The notes under the pieces were generated by a model. That model saw nothing but the letters and a program-made list of their open reading frames with translations. It had not been told where the DNA came from and ran no database searches. From Planctomycetota bacterium (GTDB lineage Bacteria; Planctomycetota; Planctomycetia; Isosphaerales; Isosphaeraceae): 39,122 bases of DNA. Below are positions 30,102-38,148 of this stretch, in pieces. The first letter of the stretch is position 1; each line of letters begins with the position of its first letter. The stretch is from contig JAJYDH010000002.1 of the NCBI GenBank assembly GCA_021777685.1, forward strand, positions 1 through 39,122, written 5' to 3'. The translations under genes were made by a program, and so were the position numbers.

Positions 30102-30392
30102 TCAGTCCTGCTCGTCTTTTGCGCCCCGGAGGGTCTGTTTGATCGTCCGGAGCAGCCGTCGCGCGCGCCTACGGCCCGATGTCGAGAGATCGGCCTCGGC
30201 GATCAGTCGCTCGATCAGCCGCCGCGACTCGTCGAGCAGCATCTCGAACTCGATGCTGTTGCGACGTTCGAGGAACCAGGCATCGAGCAACTCATCGAAA
30301 TCCGACTCCGGCCGGTTTGCGAGGGTGCCGATCGGGGCCGAGGCCCCATCGTCGGCGGAATTCCAGAGGTCTTCCAGACGATTCTTCGACAT
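30102..30392 (-). CDS. Small helical protein of unknown function
   Basis: A 96-aa, highly charged, probably all-helical soluble protein (FDELLDAWFLERRNSIEFEMLLDESRRLIERLIAEADLSTSGRRRARRLLRTIKQTLRG). The ATG at 30392 gives MSKNRLEDLWNSADDG; AGGAG lies somewhat far upstream. A Ser/Arg-rich extension to 30695 is open but its codon pattern looks non-coding. I recognise no family. It lies upstream of, and on the same strand as, the YjbQ gene, separated by 130 bases. Confidence 0.55.
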   Translation of the reverse strand: MSKNRLEDLWNSADDGASAPIGTLANRPESDFDELLDAWFLERRNSIEFEMLLDESRRLIERLIAEADLSTSGRRRARRLLRTIKQTLRGAKDEQD

Positions 30393-30868
30393 GTCCTGGG
30401 CTCCTTCGCCCTGGGCCGTCCCTGGCCGACCCGATTCTCCGAAGACCCGCTCGTCATCGTCGATCGTCGGGAGGAAGCTTGCACATGGGGATGGAGGAGT
30501 GGCGAGTTTTCTCGCCAGTCTCGGGCACAAGTCGGCGCGATCCCTCTCCATCCTGGAGTCGGATACGGCCGCGACCGTCGCTGAGTGGTGAATTCCGTCA
30601 TCGGGGACGAATGGCCCCGGCGGTCTTCCCTCCGGAGACGACCGAGGTTTCGAGTCCAGGGGGGGGATCGCCCCGAACCCTTCGGTCACAACCACACCCC
30701 GGCCGCGAGAACTCGGGCCGGGACAGGGTCAGTATGGTCCGGTCCGATGTCATTGCCTAGTCATCTCCCCCGAAAAAATCGTCCCGAACCTCCGGACCGG
30801 CCGGTCTGACCGGCCGGTCTGATTGGCCGGTCTGACCTCAAATCGTTGCGATTCCATCAGTTGACGAC
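30393..30868. other. Intergenic stretch with a short tandem repeat
   Basis: About 475 bases between two minus-strand genes. I see no gene. The only structure is the threefold 13-base repeat at 30799-30837. Open frames here lack start signals and have patchy composition. Confidence 0.5.
30799..30837. repeat. Three tandem 13-base repeats
   Basis: GGCCGGTCTGACC occurs three times head to tail (the middle copy ends ATT). Each unit holds a small GGTC/GACC inverted repeat, so adjacent units can form alternative hairpins. It lies 32 bases past the rarA stop and may act as its terminator. Confidence 0.75.
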
Positions 30869-32161
30869 TCAGGGCTCGAAGTAGACTCGGCCCTGTAATT
30901 TTTCGGGCCGGCCGGGCATCTCCTCGCGGGCACGCGGATCGTCGTGGACGTAGCGGTAGCCCTGGCCGTAACCCGAGCCGGCCATCAGCGAAGTGACGGC
31001 GTTCCGGAGGTGGAGCGGCACCGGCTCGCGGGCGGTCGCGATGGCGTCGGCCAGCGCGGCCTGATAGGCCCGCTTCACGGCGTTCGACTTCGGCGCCCGC
31101 GCCAGGTAGATCGTCGCCTGAGCCAGCGGGTAAAGTGCCTCGGGCAGCCCGATCAGGTGGGCGATCCGGGCCGCCGCATCGGCCTGCTCCATTGCCCGGG
31201 GGTCGGCGAGGCCGATATCTTCAGACGCGAGGATGCAGAGCCGTCGGGCGATAAAAAGCGGGTCGGCGCCCCCTTCGATCAGTCGGGCGAGCCAGTATAA
31301 ACCGGCATCCACGTCCGAATTCCGGACCGATTTGATCAGTGCCGAGGCCAGATTGTAATGCTCCTCGCCTCCCTTGTCGTAGGCGAACCGGGCGCGGCCC
31401 AGCGCCTCCTCGACCGCCGGTTCCTCGATCCGACGGACCCCCTCGGCGTCGGGCGCGGTCGACCGGACGGCCGCCTCGAGCGCGGTCAGGGCGACGCGGG
31501 CGTCGCCCCCGCTCGAGCACGCCAGCCGCCCGAGGATTTCGTCGGCGACATCGGCCCGGAGCGAGCCCAGCCCTCGCGTCGGCTCGTCGAGCGCCCGCCG
31601 GAGGATCGCGGAGACATCGGCCTCGGTCAGCGGGTTCAGCGTCACGACCCGCGACCGGGACAGGAGCGCGGCGTTGACCTCGAACGACGGGTTCTCGGTC
31701 GTCGCGCCGATCAGCGAGACCGCGCCGTCCTCGACGGCGGGCAGAAGCGCGTCCTGCTGGGACTTGTTGAACCGGTGGATCTCGTCGACGAAGAGGATCG
31801 TCTTCAGGCCCTTGCGCCGGGCATCGCGGGCCTCGGCGATCGCCTCGCGCAGCTCCTTGACGCCCGAGAGCACCGCCGAGAGCGGCACGAACCGCGCCCC
31901 GGCCTTCCCCGAGAGCATCCGGGCCAGGGTCGTCTTTCCGGTGCCCGGGCCTCCCCAGAAGATCAGCGAGGGGAACGCCCCGCCGTCCTCGATCAGCCGG
32001 CGGATCATCCGCCCGGGTCCGACCAGGTGCGACTGGCCGACGAACTCGTCCAGGCTCCTCGGCCGCATCCTTTCGGCCAGGGGCGCGTCCAGGTTCTCTG
32101 CCTCCGTTCCGGGCTCGGGGTCGGGGTCGTCGAAGAGGCTCATCGTCTGAGATCTGGCCAT
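30869..32161 (-). CDS. rarA: Replication-associated recombination ATPase RarA/MgsA
   Basis: A 430-aa AAA+ clamp-loader-like ATPase that acts on stalled forks and single-strand DNA gaps. It starts with the family block PLAERMRPRSLDEFVGQSHLVGPG. The Walker A is GGPGTGKTT (70-78), Walker B is ILFVDEIHRFNKSQQDALL (about 122-140), sensor 1 is IGATTENPSFEVNAALLSR. The C-terminal tetramerisation part has EEHYNLASALIKSVRNSDVDAGLYWLARLIEGGADP and ILASEDIGLADP, then PLHLRNAVTSLMAGSGYGQGYRYVHD. GGAG lies 5 bases upstream of the ATG at 32161. Length and motifs are normal for the family. Confidence 0.95.
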   Translation of the reverse strand: MARSQTMSLFDDPDPEPGTEAENLDAPLAERMRPRSLDEFVGQSHLVGPGRMIRRLIEDGGAFPSLIFWGGPGTGKTTLARMLSGKAGARFVPLSAVLSGVKELREAIAEARDARRKGLKTILFVDEIHRFNKSQQDALLPAVEDGAVSLIGATTENPSFEVNAALLSRSRVVTLNPLTEADVSAILRRALDEPTRGLGSLRADVADEILGRLACSSGGDARVALTALEAAVRSTAPDAEGVRRIEEPAVEEALGRARFAYDKGGEEHYNLASALIKSVRNSDVDAGLYWLARLIEGGADPLFIARRLCILASEDIGLADPRAMEQADAAARIAHLIGLPEALYPLAQATIYLARAPKSNAVKRAYQAALADAIATAREPVPLHLRNAVTSLMAGSGYGQGYRYVHDDPRAREEMPGRPEKLQGRVYFEP

Positions 32162-32252
32162 CGCTTCTCCGGACCGGGGTCACCGGACGCCCGGTTCATC
32201 GTAGGAATTCGGATAAGGCCGGCCCCGACCGTCCGGGCGGCCTGGCGACCGC

Positions 32253-32368
32253 GGGGTTATTCAAAGGTCTTTGCTCGAACGGTGGCCCCCCCACCCCAAT
32301 CCTCCCCCGCAAGGGGGGAGGGTTGGGGTGGGGGTCGGAGGATTGCGGCGCGATCTTTGAACAACCCC
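32253..32368. repeat. MITE-like element with nested inverted repeats, copy 3
   Basis: Outer arms GGGGTTATTCAAAGGTC (32253-32269) and its inverted relative GATCTTTGAACAACCCC (32352-32368) enclose an inner palindrome (32286-32334) of CCCCACCCCAATCCTCCCCC and its complement. The outer arms match copy 2. It fills most of the gap between rarA and the sigma factor gene. Confidence 0.8.
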
Positions 32369-32463
32369 GCTCGCGCCCGCCGTCGACTTGAATCGGCCGA
32401 CGGCCGGGCTATGCTGAAGCTCGGCCCGACCCGCCCCCTCCGGCCCCGACCTCAAGGCCCCGG

Positions 32464-33027
32464 ATGCACACGACGCCCGCCAGCCTGCTGGAGCAACTGC
32501 GCCGGCCGGGCGACCAGGGTTCCTGGGCCCGGTTCGTCAGGCTCTACTATCCTCTGATCTACCACTGGGCCCGGCGTTCGGGCGCCTCGCCCGAGGACGC
32601 GGGCGATCTGGTCCAGGAAGTATTGATGATCCTGATCCGGACGATGCCAAGCTTCGAGTACGACCCGTCGAGGAGTTTCCGGGGCTGGCTGCGCACGGTC
32701 ACGCTCAACGCCTGGCGGAAGCGGATGAAATCCCCCTCGTTGCCGACCGATCTCGTCGAGGTCGACGGGATGATCGATCCGAGCATCCCGGCGACGGAGG
32801 AGTTCGAGGAGGCCGAATACCGCCGGCACCTGGTCGTCCGCGCCTTGCGGCTGATGGAGAAGGACTTCCGTCCGACCACCTGGCGGGCCTGCTGGGAGAA
32901 CGTCGCCCAGGGCCACCCGGCCGAGGATGTTGCCCGCGAGCTGGGGATCACGGTCAACTCGGTCTACCTCGCCAAGTCGCGCGTCCTGCGACGACTCCGC
33001 CAGGAACTCGACGGCCTGCTGGATTGA
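32464..33027 (+). CDS. ECF-type RNA polymerase sigma factor
   Basis: A 187-aa sigma70-family ECF factor. Region 2 reads WARFVRLYYPLIYHWARRSGASPEDAGDLVQEVLMILIRTMPSFEYDPSRSFRGWLRTVTLNAW (residues about 20-85). Region 4 reads FRPTTWRACWENVAQGHPAEDVARELGITVNSVYLAKSRVLRRLRQEL (about 138-185). The F-x-Y-D-x-x-R-S-F-R-G-W block and the W..CWE start of region 4 are typical of planctomycete ECF groups that work with membrane Ser/Thr kinases rather than anti-sigma factors. A kinase of suitable type lies 1.4 kb downstream (34428-36806). Target promoters cannot be seen. Confidence 0.9.
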   Translation: MHTTPASLLEQLRRPGDQGSWARFVRLYYPLIYHWARRSGASPEDAGDLVQEVLMILIRTMPSFEYDPSRSFRGWLRTVTLNAWRKRMKSPSLPTDLVEVDGMIDPSIPATEEFEEAEYRRHLVVRALRLMEKDFRPTTWRACWENVAQGHPAEDVARELGITVNSVYLAKSRVLRRLRQELDGLLD

Positions 33028-33197
33028 TCGTGTTCGACCACTTGAACCCGCGCCGGAGGCCCCGACGCCGGACCCGCGCCCGGGTCGCGCCATCGCGGTC
33101 TCGGAATTTTCCCGACAGATCGCCGTCATCTCGGGGATAGTCTCCTCCGGAGCGATGTTCCGATCACGGATTCGAGCCCTTCGAGGAGCCTACAATC

Positions 33198-34031
33198 ATG
33201 TTCAGAATTCAAGGTACAGTGACCAAGGGAGTTCGCCTGGCGATCGCGATCTCGTCGATCATCGCGACCCAGATCGGATCGGCTGACGCGGGGCTGATCC
33301 GCGTGCAGTTCGAGCCAAGCTCGGCGTTCGTGGCCTCGACGATCGCTTTCAGCGGAGTGGAGGCATCGGCGGCGGCGGCCGACCCGGCATTCGGGAGCAG
33401 CGGGAGCAACGCCTGGAACCACCTGACCATCGCACCGGCGCCGACGCCAGCGGTCAGCCCGTCCTTCTCCAACCTCGTTGACACCAACGGGGTCGCCACG
33501 GGGGTCGGCCTCTCCTTCACGGGCACCGTCTATTCCGCCAACGACTTGCCGGTGGACAACAACGGCTCAGACGCGCTGGAGAACGAGTATTTTTTGATCA
33601 ATCCGACCAGTGTCCGGTACGCGATCACCGGGCTGGCCGCGAACACCTTGATGGCCTTTTACCTGTATTCTCCCAACTTCACCCACTACGACTCCTCCAA
33701 TTCGGTCGGGCAACCCGATCGGGGATTCACCCTGACGGCCAACGGTGACACGATCAACGTACCCAGCGGCACCGGCACCGGAAACAACGCGCTGGCGTTC
33801 GTCACGACCGACTCGACGGGCACGATCTCCGGGACGTGGAGCACCGCCGGCAACGAGGGCGACTGGTCCGGGTTCCAGCTCGCGACGGCCACCGTCCCCG
33901 AGCTCTCATCGCTCGTCCTCGCCGCGACCGGCGTGGCGCTCGTCCTGGGCTCCCGCGCCATGGGCCGGAGGCGGGCTGATCTTCGCCGCCCCGACGATCA
34001 CCCTTGGCCCGCTATCGGTGACGCGAGCTGA
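33198..34031 (+). CDS. PEP-CTERM exported protein with extended C-terminus
   Basis: A 277-aa exported protein with a signal peptide (VRLAIAISSIIATQIGSADA) and a beta-rich, Ser/Thr/Asn-rich body that starts GLIRVQFEPSSAFVASTI. Near the end the sorting signal VPELSSLVLAATGVALVLGSRAMGRRR has the PEP-CTERM layout: short motif, hydrophobic helix, basic cluster. The motif is P-E-L here instead of P-E-P. Proteins normally stop right after the basic cluster, but this frame runs on for 18 residues (ADLRRPDDHPWPAIGDAS) into DNA that in another frame belongs to a second PEP-CTERM remnant. GAGGAG precedes the ATG. Confidence 0.75.
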   Translation: MFRIQGTVTKGVRLAIAISSIIATQIGSADAGLIRVQFEPSSAFVASTIAFSGVEASAAAADPAFGSSGSNAWNHLTIAPAPTPAVSPSFSNLVDTNGVATGVGLSFTGTVYSANDLPVDNNGSDALENEYFLINPTSVRYAITGLAANTLMAFYLYSPNFTHYDSSNSVGQPDRGFTLTANGDTINVPSGTGTGNNALAFVTTDSTGTISGTWSTAGNEGDWSGFQLATATVPELSSLVLAATGVALVLGSRAMGRRRADLRRPDDHPWPAIGDAS

Positions 34032-34059
34032 GGGGAATGACTTCGCGGGCGGGGGCCGG

Positions 34060-34272
34060 ATGCTCTACCTGACCGACACCGGGACCATCACCAACCTCTC
34101 GGCGGGCACGCTCCACGTCCGGCCGGGCGGCGGGTCCGGGACGCAGGGGCCGGGCACGGTCGACTTCGGGACGCTGGTCGCGACGGTGCCCGAGCCGTCG
34201 AGCCTGGTCCTGATCGGCGTCGGCCTCGGCGCGGTCGTCGGCCTCGTCAGGTCGGTCGGGCGCCGCCCGTGA
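34060..34272 (+). pseudogene. C-terminal remnant of a second PEP-CTERM protein
   Basis: A frame offset from the preceding gene encodes MLYLTDTGTITNLSAGTLHV and a Gly-rich linker, then a textbook sorting tail VPEPSSLVLIGVGLGAVVGLVRSVGRRP with stop. Upstream in the same frame the coding-like run LIFAAPTITLGPLSVTRAEGNDFAGGG continues back to about 33975, inside the previous gene's end, but no N-terminus or signal peptide exists. It looks like a 5'-deleted gene abutting the first one. Expression from the ATG at 34060 is unlikely to give an exported product. Confidence 0.5.
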
Positions 34273-34427
34273 GCCACGGGGCCGGGCGGGACGCCCGCCC
34301 GTGCCCGTTTCGGGGGCGATTTCCGATCGCGGGCCTGGTAATTTACGGCGGGAGACGCCCGCGATCCGCCCGAGGGATGGCCCTCGGGCGTTCAGCCGGA
34401 GACGGTCGACCGAGGGAGTCCCGTGAG

Positions 34428-36806
34428 ATGAGCGCCGAGGCTCCTTGTCCCGACCTCGCCCTCCTGGAGCGGTATCTCCGGGCCCGGCTCTCCGAGGAGG
34501 ACGCATCGCGACTCGAGGCGCACGCGGAACGATGCGATCGGTGCGCCTCGGCCATCCACTCGATGGCGGCCGACGACGACCTGATGCGGGCGCTCGGGGC
34601 CGACTCGTCGGCCCCGACGCGCGGCCAGGAGGAGGAATCGGAGGCGGAAAGCCGGGCCGAGCTCTTCTGCCGGGCCCTTCCGGCCCTCATCGCCGCAGGT
34701 GCCGGGACGACCGTCCTCGGCACCGACGACCGGGAGCGGGCGGGCGACGGTCCGGGCGACACGGAACAGGCGCTCGACTTCCTCGCACCGGCCGAGGGTC
34801 CCGGCGAGATCGGCCGGCTCGGCCCCTATCGCGTCATCCGCGCGATCGGCGCCGGGGGCATGGGGGTCGTCCTCCGGGCGGAGGACCCGGTTCTGGGTCG
34901 GCCCGTGGCCCTGAAGGTGATGAAGCGATCGCTCGCCGCGGGGCCGGCGGCGCGACGACGGTTCCTCCGCGAGGCTCGGGCGGTCGCGGCGCTGGAGCAC
35001 GACCATATCGTCTCGATTTACCAGGCGGGCGAGGACCGGGGCGTGCTCTTCCTGGCGATGCCGCTCCTTCGGGGCGAGACGCTCGCCGATCGCCTGGAAC
35101 GCGAGGGGCGACTGCCGATCGCCGAGGCCCTGCGGATCGCCCGAGAGATGGCCGAGGGGCTCGACGCGGCCCACCGGGGCGGGATCGTCCACCGCGACGT
35201 CAAGCCGTCGAACATCTGGCTCGAGGCCGAGCATGGCCGCGTCAAGATCCTCGACTTCGGTTTGGCCCGGAACCTCGTCCCCGACGGCCTGGAGACCCAG
35301 TCGGGCCTGATCGCGGGCACTCCGCACTACATGAGCCCCGAGCAAGCCCGGGGGGGCGAGGTCACATATCCTTGCGACCTGTTCGGCCTCGGATGCGTGC
35401 TCTATCGGATGGTCACGGGCCGGCCTCCCTTCGACGGCCCCGACATGTTGGCCGTCCTCTCGGCCCTGGCGCAGGGCACTCCGAAACGCCCGGAGACCTT
35501 CAATCCCCGGGTCTCGCCGGCCCTCTCCTCGCTGATGATGGCGCTCCTGGCCCGGGAGCCCGGCGCGCGACCCGGCTCGGCCCGTGCCGTGGCCCGGGCG
35601 ATCGGAGCGATCGAGGGCGACTCGACCCGGGTCGCGCGGCCCACGCCGAGGGGGCGGCTGGTGGTCGCGGGGTCGCTCCTGCTCGGACTGGTCGCGCTGG
35701 CTTCCTGGATCATCGTCGACCGCCGGGGCTCCCGCCCGGCCTCGGATGCGCGGACGCCGGGGTCGGAGAAGCCGACCGATCCGCCGTGGCCCTCGATCGT
35801 CCCGCCCTCGCCAAAGCAGTCGATCGAACGATTGACGGCGCTCCTCGACGAGCATCCCTCCGACGCCCGGCTGCTCCAGGAACGGGCCGATGCCCGATCA
35901 CGGCAGGGCGACCAGCACGGCGCGATCGCCGACCTCACCCGGGCCATCGCGATCGAGCCGACCTCGGATCGCTATTATTTCCGGGGCTGGGCCCATTACG
36001 CCGGGCGGGACCTGGACCGTGCCCTGGCGGATTTCCTCGAGGCGATCCGGCTCGAACCCTCGGTGGCCGCCCATCACACGGCCGCCGCGGCCGTGTTCCG
36101 ATCCCGGGGGGATCTCGACCGAGCCCGGGCCGAGCACAACGAGGCGGTCCGGCTCGAGCCCGAATCCTCGCCGGCGTTCTGCGGCCGGGCGGAATTCCTC
36201 CTGTCTCAAGGCGAGGTCGACCGCGCCCTGGCCGACCTCGACGAGGCGATCCGGCTCGATCGGACCGGCCCCCGGCTCACACCTCGCTCGATCGCCTTCA
36301 GGCTCCGTTCCGAGGCCCTTAGAGCCCGGGGCGAGCTCGATCGGGCGATGGCCGACGCCGATCGGGCGGTCGGGCTCGACCCCGACATCGCCGTGAACTA
36401 TCGAGTCCGCTCGGACGTCCTCCGCGAGAGGAAGGATCATCTCGCCGAGGTCGCCGACCTCGAACGTGCCCGAGCACTCGACCCCGACGACCCGTACACG
36501 ATGGCCAACCTGTGCAAGGCCCGATATCACCTCGGCGAGTTCCGCCGTGCCGTGGCCGATGGCGACGCCAGCATCCGCCTCAACCCCGGATTCCCCTGGG
36601 CCTATCTCTTCCGGGGAGAGGCCCACGCCGCCCTCGGGGAAGACGATCGGGCGATTGCCGATTACACCGAGGCGATCCGGCTCGATCCCCGGCTCTTTCA
36701 CGCCCTCAGGCTCCGCGCCAAGATCTTCGAAAAGATGGGCCAGAAGGACCGGGCCAAGGCCGATCGCGAGGCCGCCTACCGGATCGAGCATCCCGCCGAG
36801 AAGTGA
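34428..36806 (+). CDS. Membrane Ser/Thr kinase with zinc-finger and TPR domains
   Basis: A 792-aa protein. Residues 8-50 are an anti-sigma-like zinc finger (LERYLRARLSEEDASRLEAHAERCDRCA; His32, Cys36, Cys39). Residues 134 to about 395 are a Hanks-type kinase: IGAGGMGVVLRAED, Lys163 in VALKVM, HRDVKPSNIWL, DFGLARN, GTPHYMSPEQARG. A single membrane helix (LVVAGSLLLGLVALASWIIV, about 410-430) follows. Eight or so TPR units fill 460-790 (repeats such as AIADLTRAIAIEPTS and RALADLDEAIRLD). The TPR part is probably outside the membrane. This layout is typical of planctomycete kinases linked to ECF sigma factors, and one lies upstream. Confidence 0.92.
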   Translation: MSAEAPCPDLALLERYLRARLSEEDASRLEAHAERCDRCASAIHSMAADDDLMRALGADSSAPTRGQEEESEAESRAELFCRALPALIAAGAGTTVLGTDDRERAGDGPGDTEQALDFLAPAEGPGEIGRLGPYRVIRAIGAGGMGVVLRAEDPVLGRPVALKVMKRSLAAGPAARRRFLREARAVAALEHDHIVSIYQAGEDRGVLFLAMPLLRGETLADRLEREGRLPIAEALRIAREMAEGLDAAHRGGIVHRDVKPSNIWLEAEHGRVKILDFGLARNLVPDGLETQSGLIAGTPHYMSPEQARGGEVTYPCDLFGLGCVLYRMVTGRPPFDGPDMLAVLSALAQGTPKRPETFNPRVSPALSSLMMALLAREPGARPGSARAVARAIGAIEGDSTRVARPTPRGRLVVAGSLLLGLVALASWIIVDRRGSRPASDARTPGSEKPTDPPWPSIVPPSPKQSIERLTALLDEHPSDARLLQERADARSRQGDQHGAIADLTRAIAIEPTSDRYYFRGWAHYAGRDLDRALADFLEAIRLEPSVAAHHTAAAAVFRSRGDLDRARAEHNEAVRLEPESSPAFCGRAEFLLSQGEVDRALADLDEAIRLDRTGPRLTPRSIAFRLRSEALRARGELDRAMADADRAVGLDPDIAVNYRVRSDVLRERKDHLAEVADLERARALDPDDPYTMANLCKARYHLGEFRRAVADGDASIRLNPGFPWAYLFRGEAHAALGEDDRAIADYTEAIRLDPRLFHALRLRAKIFEKMGQKDRAKADREAAYRIEHPAEK

Positions 36807-36927
36807 CCCATCGGCCATTGCCCGGCGGACTCGCGCCGACTACCCTGAGTGGACCGGGGCGGCGGGGTCGCCGCGACCCGGGCTTTGCGAGTCATCTCCT
36901 AACCTATTGGACGGATCGGAACAGCCC

Positions 36928-37947
36928 ATGCCCCACCTTAGTCGACTCCTCGCAGCCTGCTGGGCCGTCGCGCTGCTCGTCACCCCGGCGGGGGCGCAGG
37001 AGAGTGCCTCCAGGACGCTCGGGACCATCGAGCGGAACGACCCCCGGCTCGACAAGCTCATCCCGCCCGGCGCGAAGGTCGAGAGGCTGGCCGAGGGCTT
37101 CGACTGGTCCGAGGGTCCCGTCTGGGACCGCAAGGGGCGATTCCTGCTCTTCTCCGATGTGCCGATGAACACGGTCTACAGGTGGAAGGAGGGGATGCCG
37201 AAGCCCGAGGTCTTCCTCAAGCCGAGCGGCTACACCGGCTCGACCCCCCGGGGCGGCGAGCCCGGCTCCAACGGCCTGATCCTCGACCCGCAAGGGCGGC
37301 TGGTCCTCTGCCAGCACGGCGACCGCCGGGTCGCCCGGTTGGAGGCCGATGGGTCGTTCAAGACGCTGGTCGACAACTACCAGGGGAAGAAGCTCAACAG
37401 CCCGAACGACGGCGTCTACCACTCCGACGGCTCGCTCTTCTTCACCGACCCGCCTTATGGCCTGCTCGGCAAGAACGACGACCCCAAGAAGGAGCTGCCG
37501 TTCAACGGCGTCTACCGGCTCTCTCCCAGGGGTGAGCTGACCCTGCTCACGAAGGAGATGACCTACCCCAACGGCATCGGCCTCTCGCCCGACGAGAAGA
37601 CCCTGTACGTCGCCAACTCCGACCCCGAACGGGCGGTCTGGATGGCGTACCCGCTCAAGGAGGACGGCACCATCGGCACCGGCCGGGTCTTCTTCGACGC
37701 CACGCGCGGGGTCAAGACGCTCAAGGGCCTGCCGGACGGGTTGAAGGTCGACAGGGACGGCAACCTGTTCGCGACCGGCCCCGGCGGCGTGCTGATCTTC
37801 GCCCCCGACGGCACCCACCTGGGCACCCTCAATACCGGCGAGGCCACCGCCAACGTCGGCTGGGGCGACGACGGCTCGACCCTCTACATCACCGCCGACA
37901 TGTACCTCGGGCGGCTCAAGACTTCGACAATGGGCCGGGGGTTCTGA
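36928..37947 (+). CDS. Secreted SMP-30/gluconolactonase-like protein
   Basis: A 339-aa protein with signal peptide (SRLLAACWAVALLVTPAGAQ) and a six-bladed propeller of the SMP-30/gluconolactonase/LRE type. Family blocks are LAEGFDWSEGPVWDRKGRFLLFSDVPMN (metal-binding Glu in SEGPVW), SNGLILDPQGRLVLCQHGDRRV, KKLNSPNDGVYHSDGSLFFTDPPYG (Asn and Asp metal ligands), YPNGIGLSPDEKTLYVANSD, and LPDGLKVDRDGNLFATGPGGVLIF. Likely a calcium-dependent lactonase acting on sugar lactones outside the cytoplasm; the substrate is not deducible. No strong ribosome-binding site is seen before the ATG at 36928. Confidence 0.9.
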   Translation: MPHLSRLLAACWAVALLVTPAGAQESASRTLGTIERNDPRLDKLIPPGAKVERLAEGFDWSEGPVWDRKGRFLLFSDVPMNTVYRWKEGMPKPEVFLKPSGYTGSTPRGGEPGSNGLILDPQGRLVLCQHGDRRVARLEADGSFKTLVDNYQGKKLNSPNDGVYHSDGSLFFTDPPYGLLGKNDDPKKELPFNGVYRLSPRGELTLLTKEMTYPNGIGLSPDEKTLYVANSDPERAVWMAYPLKEDGTIGTGRVFFDATRGVKTLKGLPDGLKVDRDGNLFATGPGGVLIFAPDGTHLGTLNTGEATANVGWGDDGSTLYITADMYLGRLKTSTMGRGF

Positions 37948-37969
37948 CCCTCTTAAAGGCCGCTTTTCT

Positions 37970-38108
37970 GGCTCCCTCTCCCTCTGGGAGAGGGCCGGGG
38001 TGAGGGGCGTCGCCGGACGAGTGATCCCCGCTGGAACTCCGACCTCAAGCCCGTTGACAATGCGACGCCCCTCACCCCCGACCCCTCTCCCAGGGGGGAG
38101 AGGGGGGG
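37970..38108. repeat. Dispersed hairpin repeat, copy 4
   Basis: Left arm 37970-38013 and right arm 38062-38108 are inverted copies (CCCTCTCC, GGGAGAGGG, GGGGTGAGGGGCG blocks) around a 48-base centre. It resembles copy 1 more than copies 2 and 3. It occupies the gap between the SMP-30 gene and the next coding region and may double as a terminator. Confidence 0.78.
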
Positions 38109-38148
38109 TAGATTCAGAACAAAGCCAAGCCGATCGAGGAAAATGTCC

